Source: an uncultured Myxococcaceae bacterium (GTDB lineage Bacteria > Myxococcota_A > Polyangia > Polyangiales > Ga0077539). Taken from it: DNA of 64,000 bases. The stretch is from the NCBI GenBank assembly GCA_945952225.1, contig CAMFHP010000016.1:1-64000 (forward strand). Direction: 5' to 3'. Of the stretch, positions 27,216 to 36,868 are shown piece after piece. Position 1 is the first letter of the stretch; the number at the start of each line of letters is the position of its first letter. The position numbers were made by a program, and so were the translations under genes. The notes below the pieces were generated by a model. That model did not search any database and was not told the origin of the DNA. It saw nothing but the letters and a program-made list of their open reading frames with translations.

Positions 27216-28976
27216 TCACATGCGCTCGGCGACCTCGATGCCCAGCAGCGCGAGGCCCGCGCGCAGCGTCTCTGCGGTGCGCACGGCGAGGGCGAGCCGC
27301 GAGGCGCGCACGGCGTCTTCGCTCTTGAGCACCGGGAGCTCGTTGTAGAAGGTCGAGAACGTCGTCGCGAGGTCGTAGAGGTAGTCGCAGAGCAGGTGCG
27401 GCTTGAGCGAGCGCGCCACCTCGTCGACCGCGTCGGCGTAGCCGAGGAGCTTCATCACCAGCGCGCGCTCCGCGGGCTCGCGCACGACGATCTCGCCCGC
27501 GGCGAAGCCCTGCTCCGCGGCCTTGCGCAGCATCGAGCGGAGCCGCGCGTAGGCGTACTGGAGGTAGGGCGCCGTGTTGCCCGTGAGCGCGAGGGCCTTC
27601 TCCCACGTGAAGGTCACGAGCGTGGTGCGGTCGCGCGAGAGGTCGTTGTACTTCACCGCGCCGACGCCCACCTTGCGGGCCACCTCGCGGATCTCGTCTT
27701 CGCCGAGGTCTCCGTTCGCGGCGCGGGCCACTTCGAGGGCGCGACGCTCGGCCTCGTCGAGCAGCGATTCGAGCCCGATCACGTTGCCGTCGCGCGTGCT
27801 GATCGTGCCCTCGGGCATGCGCATGAGGCCGAACCACACGTGCTCCAGCGGGGTCGTGACGCCGAGGCGCCGCGAGGCCGCGAAGAACTGACGGAAGTGA
27901 AGCTGCTGCCGCTCGTCGGTCACGTAGATGGCGCGCGCGGGCTGCCAGCGCTCCTCGCGGTAGAGCACCGTCGCGATGTCGGTGGTGCCGTAGAGAAAGC
28001 CTCCGTCGGCCTTGCGCACGAGCAGCGGCGGCATGGCCTCGCCGTCGCGGGCCTTCTCGAAGGTGACGATCACCGCGCCCTCGCTGTGCTCGGCGATGCC
28101 CTTCGCGAGCAGCGTCTCGACGGTGCCCGGCAGGCGGGAGTTGTAGAAGCTCTCGCCGAGGGTGACGTCGAAGTGCACGTCGAGGCGCTGGTACATGCGC
28201 TCGAACTCGACCATCGAGACGTCGATGAAGCGCTTCCACAGGGCCACGTTCTCGGCGTCGCCCTGTTGGAGCTTCACGAGCTCGGCGCGGGCCTCGCGGA
28301 GGATCTCGGGCGCGGCCTGCTCGGGCGCGTCGTCGCCGTCGTCGTCGCCCTTCACCACGGCGCCGAGGGCCTCGCGCTGGGCCTTCTCTTCCTTCGTGTA
28401 GGCGACGTAGAGGCGAAGCAGTTCGCCCACGGGGTTGGCCTCGAAGGCCGCCGCGTCGAGCCAGCGCTTCCACGCCACGAGGAGCTTGCCGAACTGCGTT
28501 CCCCAGTCGCCGAGGTGGTTGTCGGCGACGACGGTGTAGCCCGCGGCGCGCAGCACCCGCGCGAGCGCCTCGCCGAGGATCGTCGAGCGCAGATGGCCGA
28601 TGTGCATGGGCTTCGCCACGTTGGGCGACGAGAAGTCGATCACCGCCACGCGGCCGTGTCCCACGTCGCGCAGCGCGAGGGGCGCCATCACCTGCGAGGC
28701 CAGCCACGCGTCGCGGAGGGCCACGTTCACGAAGCCCGCGCCGGCCACCTCGGTGCGCTCCACCGCGGGGTGCGACGCGATGGACTTCGCGATCACGTCG
28801 GCGAGCTCGCGCGGAGGCTTCTTCGCAGCACGCGCGAACTGCATCGCGGCCGACGACTGGAGGTCGGCCTTCTGCGAGCGCTCCACGGAGACGGTGTCGG
28901 GGAAGGTGACGTCGGGGAAGGCGGCGCGCAGCGCTTCAGCAGCGGCGCGTCCGAGCTCGTCGCGGAGGGTGAACAT
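27216..28976 (-). CDS. argS: Arginyl-tRNA synthetase
   Basis: Charges tRNA-Arg with arginine. It has 586 residues, the normal length. The N-terminal Add1 domain precedes the class I HIGH signature at 125-128 (within SSPNVAKPMHIGHLR). The KMSKS loop is degenerate, as is usual for this enzyme, and reads ISTRDGN. The helical anticodon-binding domain ends in the typical LRxGLxLLGIEVAERM. I chose the ATG at 28976 over a GTG at 28997 because MFTLRDEL matches family N-termini. It begins 37 bases after the peptidase gene upstream. Confidence 0.96.
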   Translation of the reverse strand: MFTLRDELGRAAAEALRAAFPDVTFPDTVSVERSQKADLQSSAAMQFARAAKKPPRELADVIAKSIASHPAVERTEVAGAGFVNVALRDAWLASQVMAPLALRDVGHGRVAVIDFSSPNVAKPMHIGHLRSTILGEALARVLRAAGYTVVADNHLGDWGTQFGKLLVAWKRWLDAAAFEANPVGELLRLYVAYTKEEKAQREALGAVVKGDDDGDDAPEQAAPEILREARAELVKLQQGDAENVALWKRFIDVSMVEFERMYQRLDVHFDVTLGESFYNSRLPGTVETLLAKGIAEHSEGAVIVTFEKARDGEAMPPLLVRKADGGFLYGTTDIATVLYREERWQPARAIYVTDERQQLHFRQFFAASRRLGVTTPLEHVWFGLMRMPEGTISTRDGNVIGLESLLDEAERRALEVARAANGDLGEDEIREVARKVGVGAVKYNDLSRDRTTLVTFTWEKALALTGNTAPYLQYAYARLRSMLRKAAEQGFAAGEIVVREPAERALVMKLLGYADAVDEVARSLKPHLLCDYLYDLATTFSTFYNELPVLKSEDAVRASRLALAVRTAETLRAGLALLGIEVAERM

Positions 28977-29013
28977 GGCGGGCGCGGTCTCTACCACACC
29001 GCGCGCGAGGCGG

Positions 29014-31239
29014 TCACGGCGCGGGTTGCAGGTGCTCGACGAAGAAGGCGCGGGCGCGGAGCGTCCATGCGAGGGCGCGCGAGGGCTCGTTCACGAGGTG
29101 CGTCTCGCCCGCGAGGGGAAGAAAATCAACACGACGACCCGCGCGGTAGAGCACCTCGGTGAGGCGCAGCGCGTTGTGGAAGTACACGTTGTCGTCGGCC
29201 GTTCCGTGCACGACGAGGAGCGGGCGCGAGAGCGTCGGCGCGTGGGGCAGGAGCGACGCGCGGTCGTAGTCGTCGGCGCGCTCCGCGGGGAGGCCCAGGT
29301 AGCGCTCGGTGTAGGCCGTGTCGTACTCGCGCCACTCGGTCACGGGCGCGCCCGACACCGCGGCGTGAAAGGTCTCGGGGCGCTCGATCACCGCGCGGGC
29401 CGAGAGGTATCCGCCGAAGGACCATCCCATGATGCCCACGCGCGACAGGTCGAGGGAGGCGTCGCGCGCGCCGAGGGCCCGCAGCGCGTCGGCCTGGTCG
29501 TCGAGGGGAACATCCCCGAGGTGACCCGCGAGGGCGCGCTCCCAGTCGCGTCCGCGATCGGGCGTTCCGCGGCCGTCGATCATCACCACCACGAAGCCCT
29601 GGTCGGCGAACCATTGAGGCACGAGGTAGCGCGTCATCGAGCGCGTCACCATGCGCACGCCCGGGCCGCCGTACACCGAGTCGATCACGGGGTAGCGCCG
29701 CGACGGATCGAAGCCGTGGGGACGCACGATCGCCGCGCGATAGCCGCGCGCGCCGACGGTCACGAAGGTCACGTCGGGACGCGCGAGCGGAGCCTCCATC
29801 GTGTGCTCGATCGTGCCTAGGAGCGCGCCCATCGCGTCGTGCACCGTGGCCGTGGGGAGCGCCGTGACGGTGCTCGTCTCGCGCACCACGAGCTCGCCAT
29901 CGCGCGAGGGGATGCAGCGGTGATCGCCGTCGTCGCGGGTGGTGCGCGTCGGTGCGGTCTCGGGGTGCTCGTAGTCGAAGGTCGCGCACTGCGTGGCGCC
30001 CTGGTCGTCGCCCGCGAGGAGGTGCGCGGTGTGGTGTGACGTGTCGACGTGCGCGAGGCCGCGGAGGTCGAACGAGGGCGGCGTCAGCGCGGTGAGCGCG
30101 CCGTCGGAGGCGTCGACGCGCGCGAGCTGCCACGCGCCGTTGCGCTCGGAGAGCCAGAGGAAGGCGCGTCCGCCGGGGAGCCACACGAGGTTGTCGGCGT
30201 CGTGGTTCACCCACGCGGCGTCGCGCTCGGTGAGCAGCGTGCGGGTGGAGCCGTCGGGGTTCGCCGCGAGCACGGCGAGCTCGCGCTGTGCGCGGTCGAG
30301 CACGAGGAGCGTGAGCGGGGCGTCGCGCGTCCATCGCACGGCGGCGAGGTAGGGGAAGCGCGCGTGGTCCCAGGTGATCTCGCGCGAGGGTCCACCCGCG
30401 ACGGGCGTGACGTGAAGACGGATCGATGCGTTCTCGGTGCCCGCGCGCGGATAGGCGCTCTCGTCGGGCGCGGCCTCGGGGTGCAGCGGATCGGCGATGC
30501 GAAGGCGCTCCACGTGGGTGAGGTCGGTCTCCTGCCACACGATCTCGCGCGCGTCGGGCGACCACCACCAGCCCTCCATGCGGTCGAGCTCCTCCTGCGC
30601 GACGAACTCGGCGACGGCGTGCGTGTGGTTCGCGTCGGCGCCCTGTGTGAGCGCGCGCTCTGCGCCAGAGGCCACGTCGATCACCGCAAGCTCGCCGTTG
30701 CGCACGAGGGCCACGGCGCGTCCGTCGGGAGACCATCGCGCGTCGACGGGCGCGGGGCGCTGCGACGAGAGCGTGCGCACCGTGGCCGTCGCGCGATCGA
30801 CGACGAAGAGCGAGCCCGAGAGTGCGATCAGCACGCGAGATCCATCGGGCGAGAGCGCGAACTGCGTGATGCCGCGGCCGAGGGTGCGCGTGCGTTCGCG
30901 GCGGGCGCGTTCGGCAGCGTCGAGGTGTTCTTCGCCCGCGCCGAGGAGCTGCTCGGCGGTCACGAGCACGCGGGCGCGACGGGTGTCGCGGTCCCAGGTC
31001 CAGAGGGCGCGGGCGGCGCTGCCTTCGGGGGCGCGGAGGTAGAGCACGGCGCGTCCGTCGGGCGTCGGTGTGAAGCCCGTCGGGCGGCCGATGGAGAAGC
31101 GCTGCGTGCGAAGAAACTGCTCCAGCGCGCGCGTGTCGACGCCGGCGCGCAGGTCGATGGGCGCGCGAGGGGCGAGCGAGGGCGTCGAGGTGCGGCAGGC
31201 GCAGAGCGCGAGGGCGAGGGCGAAGGGCGTGGGGCGCAT
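29014..31239 (-). CDS. S9B dipeptidyl-peptidase-IV-like lipoprotein
   Basis: A 741-residue serine peptidase expected to remove N-terminal dipeptides. The N-terminus is a lipoprotein-type signal (LALCAC). A beta-propeller domain carries the DPP4 double-Glu signature in AQEELDRMEGWWWSPD, which binds the substrate amino terminus. The alpha/beta-hydrolase domain has the nucleophile in GWSFGGY (Ser607), the Asp in HGTADDN (about 682-683) and the His in GETH (His714). The catalytic triad is therefore complete. ATGs at 31239 and 31257 are both in frame; the first gives the more compact signal peptide. It follows the DUF3224 gene by 48 bases. Confidence 0.92.
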   Translation of the reverse strand: MRPTPFALALALCACRTSTPSLAPRAPIDLRAGVDTRALEQFLRTQRFSIGRPTGFTPTPDGRAVLYLRAPEGSAARALWTWDRDTRRARVLVTAEQLLGAGEEHLDAAERARRERTRTLGRGITQFALSPDGSRVLIALSGSLFVVDRATATVRTLSSQRPAPVDARWSPDGRAVALVRNGELAVIDVASGAERALTQGADANHTHAVAEFVAQEELDRMEGWWWSPDAREIVWQETDLTHVERLRIADPLHPEAAPDESAYPRAGTENASIRLHVTPVAGGPSREITWDHARFPYLAAVRWTRDAPLTLLVLDRAQRELAVLAANPDGSTRTLLTERDAAWVNHDADNLVWLPGGRAFLWLSERNGAWQLARVDASDGALTALTPPSFDLRGLAHVDTSHHTAHLLAGDDQGATQCATFDYEHPETAPTRTTRDDGDHRCIPSRDGELVVRETSTVTALPTATVHDAMGALLGTIEHTMEAPLARPDVTFVTVGARGYRAAIVRPHGFDPSRRYPVIDSVYGGPGVRMVTRSMTRYLVPQWFADQGFVVVMIDGRGTPDRGRDWERALAGHLGDVPLDDQADALRALGARDASLDLSRVGIMGWSFGGYLSARAVIERPETFHAAVSGAPVTEWREYDTAYTERYLGLPAERADDYDRASLLPHAPTLSRPLLVVHGTADDNVYFHNALRLTEVLYRAGRRVDFLPLAGETHLVNEPSRALAWTLRARAFFVEHLQPAP

Positions 31240-31287
31240 CAACGGGGCGCGGAGCATAGGCGCGTGGCGCGCCGCGCGGGGGTGCGA

Positions 31288-31674
31288 TCAGAGGGTGTAG
31301 TCGAGGGCGTAGTGGTGCACGCGGTCGACGATGCGGATGGTCATGGTTCCGCGGAGTCCGGTGAGTTCGCCGGTGCCCGAGTCGGGCACGATGGTGATCG
31401 TGAGCGAGTGGGCGCCGCGGTCCATGAGTCCGACGTGGAGCACGACGAAGCTGCCGGTGCGCCCGTCGAGGGAGCCCGTGATGCGCTCGCAGGCGACGTA
31501 GCCCGCGCTGCCCTGCGTGGCCGTGCGCGCCGCGAGCATGTGCACGACGCTGGTCGCCGTGAGCGGGCCGACGAACTGCTTCTCGATGCGCATGCGACCG
31601 AGCGACACGCCGTCGGCGTCGTCGTAGGGGGGTTCGGGGTGCGCGGCGACGGTGAAGGTTCCCTCTGCGTTCAT
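31288..31674 (-). CDS. DUF3224 domain protein
   Basis: A 128-residue beta-rich protein of the DUF3224 family, a small barrel of unknown function related in shape to allene oxide cyclase. Typical features are the opening NAEGTFTVAAHPEPPYDD, the MRIEKQFVGPLTATS strand and the RITGSLDGRTGSFVLxH-type core, here GRTGSFVVLHVG. There is no signal peptide. It is the first gene of the minus-strand run that continues with the DPP4-like peptidase, and it is divergent from the cyclase gene 205 bases away. Confidence 0.8.
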   Translation of the reverse strand: MNAEGTFTVAAHPEPPYDDADGVSLGRMRIEKQFVGPLTATSVVHMLAARTATQGSAGYVACERITGSLDGRTGSFVVLHVGLMDRGAHSLTITIVPDSGTGELTGLRGTMTIRIVDRVHHYALDYTL

Positions 31675-31879
31675 GGCGCGCGAAGGTAGTCGCAGCGGGC
31701 GGAGGAACGATTGGAGAAACGCGTCGGTGCGGCGCCCCTGCACACCCCCTTTCCGCCGCCCTGTGGACCCGATGCGCGCGCGGCCGTCGGACGTTGCGTG
31801 CACGTCGGTCGTTCCACCGTTGCGACCGCGGCGCCCTCCGCGCGATGCTCGCCCGCAGAGGAGGACGCCTTTCGCGCCG
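31675..31879. promoter_or_regulatory. Divergent intergenic region
   Basis: This 205-base gap must hold promoters for the DUF3224 gene (minus) and the cyclase gene (plus). I see no convincing -35/-10 pair or operator. The cyclase frame is open through the whole gap, but the translation is Arg/Pro-rich and unlike a protein domain. Confidence 0.25.
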
Positions 31880-34800
31880 ATGCCGTTCGCACCGACGATC
31901 GCGAGCTTTCTGCCGCCCGCCCTGCGCCTCGCCGCGCCCGACAGCCCGCGCGCCCACGCCGACGGCGAGCGCTTCTCCGCGGCCGTGCTCTTCGCCGACG
32001 TGTCGGGCTTCACGCGCCTCGCCGAACAGGCCGCCGCCGCGGGAAACGACGGCGCGGCCACCGTCAGCGAGAAGCTCCGCGACGTGTTCGGCGCCGTCAT
32101 CGACCGCGCCACGGCCCACGGCGGACACGTGCTCCGTTTCGCCGGAGATGCGGCCATCGTCGTGTGGCCCGGCGAGGGAGACGCGCTCGCCGACGCCGCC
32201 CACCGCGCGGCCGCGTGCGCCCTGGAGCTCGCCTCGGTGTTTCCCGCAGAGTCTGACGGTCGCGAGGCCTCGCTCGCGATGCACATGGGGCTCGGTGTGG
32301 GCAGGCTCCGCGCGGTGCACGCGGGCGGCGTCGAAGACCGCTGGGAGTACCTCGTGGGCGGTCCCGCGCTCTCGCAGGCGTGCGCGGCGGAGGGTGTCGC
32401 GCGGCGCGGCGAGGTGGTGCTCTCGCCCGCCTGCGCCGACCTGCTCGTCACCCGCGCGACCCTCGACTGGCGCGGCGATCACGCGCTGCTCACGGGCATC
32501 CGTGCGGTGGAGCGGTCGAGCGCGACGCTCCCCGGGCACGACATGGTGGTGGGCGACGAGGCCCTCGCGTACGTGTCTCGCGTGGTGCGCGCGCGCCTCG
32601 ACGCGGTGCACGCGCGCTGGCTCGCCGAGCTGCGAAGGGTGACCGTGCTCTTCGTCTCGCTGGCCTCGTTCGACTTCGACCGCGACGACGCCGACGGCCT
32701 CGCGCGACGCGCCGTGCGGGCCATGCAGGAGGCCGTCTACCGCCGCCACGGATCGATCAACCAGCTCGTCGTCGACGACAAGGGCACGGTGCTCGTGGCT
32801 GCGTGGGGACTCCCCTCGCGCACGCACGAAGACGACCCGACGCGCGCCCTCGATGCCGCGCTCGAACTCGTCGAGACCCTCGGCGCCCTCGGGCTCCGCG
32901 CGTCGGCGGGCGTGGCCACGGGGCGGGTGTTCTGCGGCGAGCGGGGCAACGCGATCCGTTGTGAGTACGGGCTCATCGGGCATCGGGTGAACCTCGCCGC
33001 GCGGCTCATGCAACGGGCCGACGGGGCGGTGCTCTGCGACGGCGCGACGGCGGCGGCGACGCGGGGCGCGGTGCACCTCGATGGGCCGCGGAAGGTTCCG
33101 TTGCGCGACGGCGCCGAGCCCGTGGAGGTGTGGCGGGCGACGCGCGCGGCGCCCCTCGAAGCGCCCGCGCGGCAGATGCATCCGCTCGTGGGGCGCGAGG
33201 CGGAACAGACCACCGTCGCGCGCACGCTCGAACGCTTCGCCGACGGCGTGGGGGCGGGTCACCTGTGCATCGCGGGCGAGGCGGGCATCGGAAAATCACG
33301 GCTCGTCGCGCTCGCCACCGAGGTGGCCGCGGGCGCGGGGCTGCGGGTGTTTCACGGCGCGTGCGAGGCGACGCGCACGGCGGCGTACGGCGCGTGGTCG
33401 CAGGTGTTCGCGGCGCTCCTCGGGGTCGACGGCGCGCGCGATGCGACGACCCGCGCGGCGGCGCTTCGGAGCGCGCTCGGGGCCATCGATCCGTCGCTCG
33501 TCGAGCTGGCGCCGCTCGTGGCGCCCGTCGTGTCGCTCGACCTCGGCGCCACCGCCCGCACGCAGGAGATGACCGGCCAGGTGCGCGCCGACAACACCCG
33601 CGCGCTGCTCGTGCGGGTGCTCCAGCACGCGACCGCGACCCACCGCGCGGCCGTGGTGCTCGACGACGTGCACTGGATGGACTCGGCCTCGTGGTCGCTC
33701 TGCGTCGCCGTGCGCGTGCAGTGCCCGCGCGTCGCGATGGTGATGGCCCTGCGGCGCAGCGAGCTCCGCGATCCCACGGCGCAGACGCTCCTCGCGGGCG
33801 ACGGGCTCACGGTGCTCACCCTCGGCGCGCTCGACGGCGACCACGCCGTGCGCGTGGCCTGCGAGGCCCTCGGCGTCGACGCGCTCCCGCCCGCGGTGTC
33901 GGCGCTGCTGCTCTCGCGCGCGGGGGGCAATCCGTTCTTCATCGAAGAGCTCGCGTTCGCGCTCCGTGACGCGGGCGCGCTCGCGCACAGCCCCGAGGCC
34001 CTCAAGGCGCTGGCCATTCCTGACACGGTCGAGGGCGTGGTGGCGACGCGTGTCGACCGCCTCTCGCCCGACGAGCAGCTCACGCTGAAGGCCGCGAGCG
34101 TGATCGGGCAGCACTTCTCGCGCGCGCTGCTCCACGAGGTTCACCCCGACGGCGCCGACGAGGCGGCCATCGCGCGGGCGCTCACGCACCTCCACGCCGT
34201 CGACCTCGTGCGCGACGTGGGCGATGGCGAGTGCGCGTTTCGTCACGCGGTCACGCGCGAGGTGGTCTACGGGCTGCTGCTCCCCTCGCAGCGCCGCGCG
34301 CTCCACGAGTCGGTGGCCCGCGCGATGGAGCGCAGCCTCGGCGCCGAGGTGGCCCTGCACCTCGCCGAGCTCGCGCATCACTGGCGTCAGGCGGGCGATG
34401 ATCCGCGGGCCCTCGCGTACCTCGAACGCGCCGGCGTGCGCGCCACCGAACAGGGCATGTACCGCGAGGGAATCCGTCTGCTCGACGAGGCCGTGGCCCT
34501 CGACGCGGCGCTCGTCGTACGCGGACACGGAGCCTCCACCGACCGACGGGTGCGCTGGGCGCGGCACCTCGGCGACGCGTGGTTCGCGCTCGGTGACATG
34601 GTGCGCTCGCGGCAGCACCTCGAACGCGCCCTCTCGCTCGCGGGCATCGCCGTGCCCGACCGCCCCGACGGATGGAACCGCGCGGCCGTCGACCAGCTCG
34701 GCGCGCAGCTCCTCCACCTCGTGCGCGCGCCCCGCACCGGATCGCTGCGTCCCGACGAGCAGCGCACGCTCGCCGAGTGCGCCTTCGCGGCGGGCGCGCT

Positions 34801-35848
34801 GAGCGAGCAGCGCTACTACGAGGCCGACACGGGCGGATGGCTCGCGACCACCCTCCTCGCGGTGAACCTCGCCGAACGCGCCGATCGACTCGACGCCGCA
34901 GGGCGCGGCTACGGCGGCCTCGGATACCTCGCGGGGGTCGCACGCGCAGCCCCCCTCGCCCGTCGCTGGTTGCGCCTCGGGCAGCGGCACGGAGACGCCC
35001 GCGCGCGCGGCATGGCCTGGGGCGCCGAGGGGCTCTACCACACGTGCTTCGGGCGCTGGCACGAAGCGATGGCGTGCTACCGCGAGGGCGAGCTCCAGCT
35101 CCGTCGCCTCGGCGACCGCTTCGCGCTCGCGAACAGCCTCTACATGCGCGGGTGTCAGCACGCGTGGCTCGGCGATTTCGACCGCGCCATCGCCACGGGC
35201 GAAGAGCTGCTGGAGCTCGTGCTCGCCGCGGGCAACACGCAGCAGGCGCTCTGGGCCGTGAACGAGCTCGCGCCGCTCTACGCCCACCGCGGACGCCTCG
35301 ACGACGCCGCCGCGCTCCTCGACCGCACGTCGGATTTCATCGCGCAGACCGACGCCCTCTCGCGCTCGCGTCACCCCGCGGTGCGCGCGCTGGTGCTCCA
35401 TCGCAGGGGCGACGTGACGGGCGCGCGGCAGGCCGTGGCCCCCGCGGTGGCGTGGTTCGCGAAGAACCCTGCGTCGGCCTTCGGCGATTACGGCGCGGTG
35501 CTCGCGATGGTCGAGGTGTGCGCCGACGCCCCGCAGGATCTCGACGTGGCCGTGCGCAGCGCCACGGCGATGGCCCGGGTGTTCCCGCCGCTCGCGGGCT
35601 TCGGCCGCTGGGCCGAGGGCGAGCGCGCGTGGCGCCGCGGTGACGTGCGCGAGGCCCGCGTGTGCTGGCGTCGCGCGGCCGACGACGGACGGCGCGCGGG
35701 CGCGATGCTCTTCGAAGCGCTCGCGTGGTTCGCGCTCGCGACGCGCGGTGCCCCCGACGACCGCGAGGCGCACGCCGAGGCAGAGCGCACGCTGCGACGC
35801 ATGGGCGCCGACTGGTACCTCGCGCAACTCCCATCTCCGAAGGGCTGA
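31880..35848 (+). CDS. Soluble-adenylyl-cyclase-like protein: two class III cyclase domains, AAA ATPase, TPR-like tail
   Basis: A 1322-residue signalling protein with the architecture of soluble adenylyl cyclase (ADCY10 type). The first cyclase domain has both metal aspartates: Asp40 in LFADVSGFT and Asp90 in RFAGDAAIVVW. The second (about 252-420) lacks the first Asp (LFVSLASFD) and is the pseudo-half, but keeps the sAC-like RVFCGERGNAIRCEY and IGHRVNLAARLM blocks. An NTPase domain follows (Walker A GEAGIGKS 466-473, Walker B VVLDDVHWMD), then about 600 residues of helical repeats. It probably makes cAMP in the cytoplasm. The start is the ATG at 31880. Confidence 0.88.
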   Translation: MPFAPTIASFLPPALRLAAPDSPRAHADGERFSAAVLFADVSGFTRLAEQAAAAGNDGAATVSEKLRDVFGAVIDRATAHGGHVLRFAGDAAIVVWPGEGDALADAAHRAAACALELASVFPAESDGREASLAMHMGLGVGRLRAVHAGGVEDRWEYLVGGPALSQACAAEGVARRGEVVLSPACADLLVTRATLDWRGDHALLTGIRAVERSSATLPGHDMVVGDEALAYVSRVVRARLDAVHARWLAELRRVTVLFVSLASFDFDRDDADGLARRAVRAMQEAVYRRHGSINQLVVDDKGTVLVAAWGLPSRTHEDDPTRALDAALELVETLGALGLRASAGVATGRVFCGERGNAIRCEYGLIGHRVNLAARLMQRADGAVLCDGATAAATRGAVHLDGPRKVPLRDGAEPVEVWRATRAAPLEAPARQMHPLVGREAEQTTVARTLERFADGVGAGHLCIAGEAGIGKSRLVALATEVAAGAGLRVFHGACEATRTAAYGAWSQVFAALLGVDGARDATTRAAALRSALGAIDPSLVELAPLVAPVVSLDLGATARTQEMTGQVRADNTRALLVRVLQHATATHRAAVVLDDVHWMDSASWSLCVAVRVQCPRVAMVMALRRSELRDPTAQTLLAGDGLTVLTLGALDGDHAVRVACEALGVDALPPAVSALLLSRAGGNPFFIEELAFALRDAGALAHSPEALKALAIPDTVEGVVATRVDRLSPDEQLTLKAASVIGQHFSRALLHEVHPDGADEAAIARALTHLHAVDLVRDVGDGECAFRHAVTREVVYGLLLPSQRRALHESVARAMERSLGAEVALHLAELAHHWRQAGDDPRALAYLERAGVRATEQGMYREGIRLLDEAVALDAALVVRGHGASTDRRVRWARHLGDAWFALGDMVRSRQHLERALSLAGIAVPDRPDGWNRAAVDQLGAQLLHLVRAPRTGSLRPDEQRTLAECAFAAGALSEQRYYEADTGGWLATTLLAVNLAERADRLDAAGRGYGGLGYLAGVARAAPLARRWLRLGQRHGDARARGMAWGAEGLYHTCFGRWHEAMACYREGELQLRRLGDRFALANSLYMRGCQHAWLGDFDRAIATGEELLELVLAAGNTQQALWAVNELAPLYAHRGRLDDAAALLDRTSDFIAQTDALSRSRHPAVRALVLHRRGDVTGARQAVAPAVAWFAKNPASAFGDYGAVLAMVEVCADAPQDLDVAVRSATAMARVFPPLAGFGRWAEGERAWRRGDVREARVCWRRAADDGRRAGAMLFEALAWFALATRGAPDDREAHAEAERTLRRMGADWYLAQLPSPKG

Positions 35849-35853
35849 ACTCG

Positions 35854-36846
35854 ATGGCGGATTTCAATTACGTCGACGGTGTCTGCGAGCTGGTGTGGCC
35901 CCTGCCCGCGCGCTGCGACGGGCTCTCGCTCGACGGGTTTCTCACCCTCGCGCCCGACCTCGCGAAGCTCCAGGCGCTCGTCGATCGCACCTTCCGCGCG
36001 ACCACGCAGGGCGCGGTGTCGTTCGCGGCGCTGCCGCTGCTGTTCTTCTCCTTCGGGTCGTACCAGAAGGCCTACTCCCTCGACCCTGCGTACCGCGCCC
36101 GCGGCGCCATCGCGTACCGCGAGGTGGCCGTGTGGACGTACCTCCTCGCGACGCGCGACATCCCCCACGGACCGCGCCGCGGCGAGCTCGCGATCTGGGT
36201 CCCCTCGATCTGGGTCGACAGCCAGTACGCGCTCACCGGCGGACGCGAGATGCTCGGCATCGCGAAGGGCCTCGCCGACGTCACGCTCCCCGACGGACCC
36301 GACGCGCAGGCCCTGTGGTCCATGCGCACCACGGCCATCGAGCGATTCTCGCCCGACGCCATCGCAGCGCCCTTCGAACTGCTCTCGGTCACCCGCACCG
36401 ACGGCGCCACCCGCGGCGACCGCGCGTCCACCTGGAGCGCCCTGCGCGAAGCCGCCGACATGCTCGAAGCGGCCTTTCGCGAGGGCACGCTCGTCGACCC
36501 GATGACGCCGCTGCCCGGCGCGCTCGATCACGTCGAAGAGGGACTCGGCGCGAGCTTCGATTTCGTAAAGGCCATGCTCGCCTCGAAGATCCCCACGGTG
36601 TCGCTGCGGCAGTTCCGCTCGCCCGACTCGACCACGGCCGCGTCGTTTCAGCAGGTCGAGTTCTTCGAAGCGTCGATGGCGAACCTCACGCTCTACGCCC
36701 TCGAAGGCGCGCACCGCGTGACGGTGAATCCCTGCGACAGCCATCCCATCGCCGAGACCCTGGGCATCACCGGCCCGCTGAGCGCCTTCGGCGTGCACAT
36801 GGGCTGCGACCTCGGGCTGCCGCAGGTCACGACGCTCTGGCCGTGA
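35854..36846 (+). CDS. Acetoacetate-decarboxylase-like protein
   Basis: A 330-residue protein whose middle matches the acetoacetate decarboxylase (ADC) superfamily: VDSQYALTGGREMLGIAKGLADV aligns with the substrate-cavity strand and the Lys-containing loop of ADC. The Lys in GIAKGL is the candidate Schiff-base residue. Many ADC-like proteins outside Clostridium are not decarboxylases but aldolase-dehydratases or polyketide-pathway enzymes, so the reaction is unknown. It starts 5 bases after the cyclase stop and is convergent with the FAD oxidoreductase gene. Its nearest functional partners are likely the next two genes. Confidence 0.7.
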   Translation: MADFNYVDGVCELVWPLPARCDGLSLDGFLTLAPDLAKLQALVDRTFRATTQGAVSFAALPLLFFSFGSYQKAYSLDPAYRARGAIAYREVAVWTYLLATRDIPHGPRRGELAIWVPSIWVDSQYALTGGREMLGIAKGLADVTLPDGPDAQALWSMRTTAIERFSPDAIAAPFELLSVTRTDGATRGDRASTWSALREAADMLEAAFREGTLVDPMTPLPGALDHVEEGLGASFDFVKAMLASKIPTVSLRQFRSPDSTTAASFQQVEFFEASMANLTLYALEGAHRVTVNPCDSHPIAETLGITGPLSAFGVHMGCDLGLPQVTTLWP

Positions 36847-36868
36847 CCCGCAGCGTCGCCCGTTCCCT

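Noticed and set aside
29126-33262. Minus-strand open frame of 1378 codons
   Set aside because: It crosses the peptidase, DUF3224 and cyclase genes in a wrong frame and is Arg-rich without domains.
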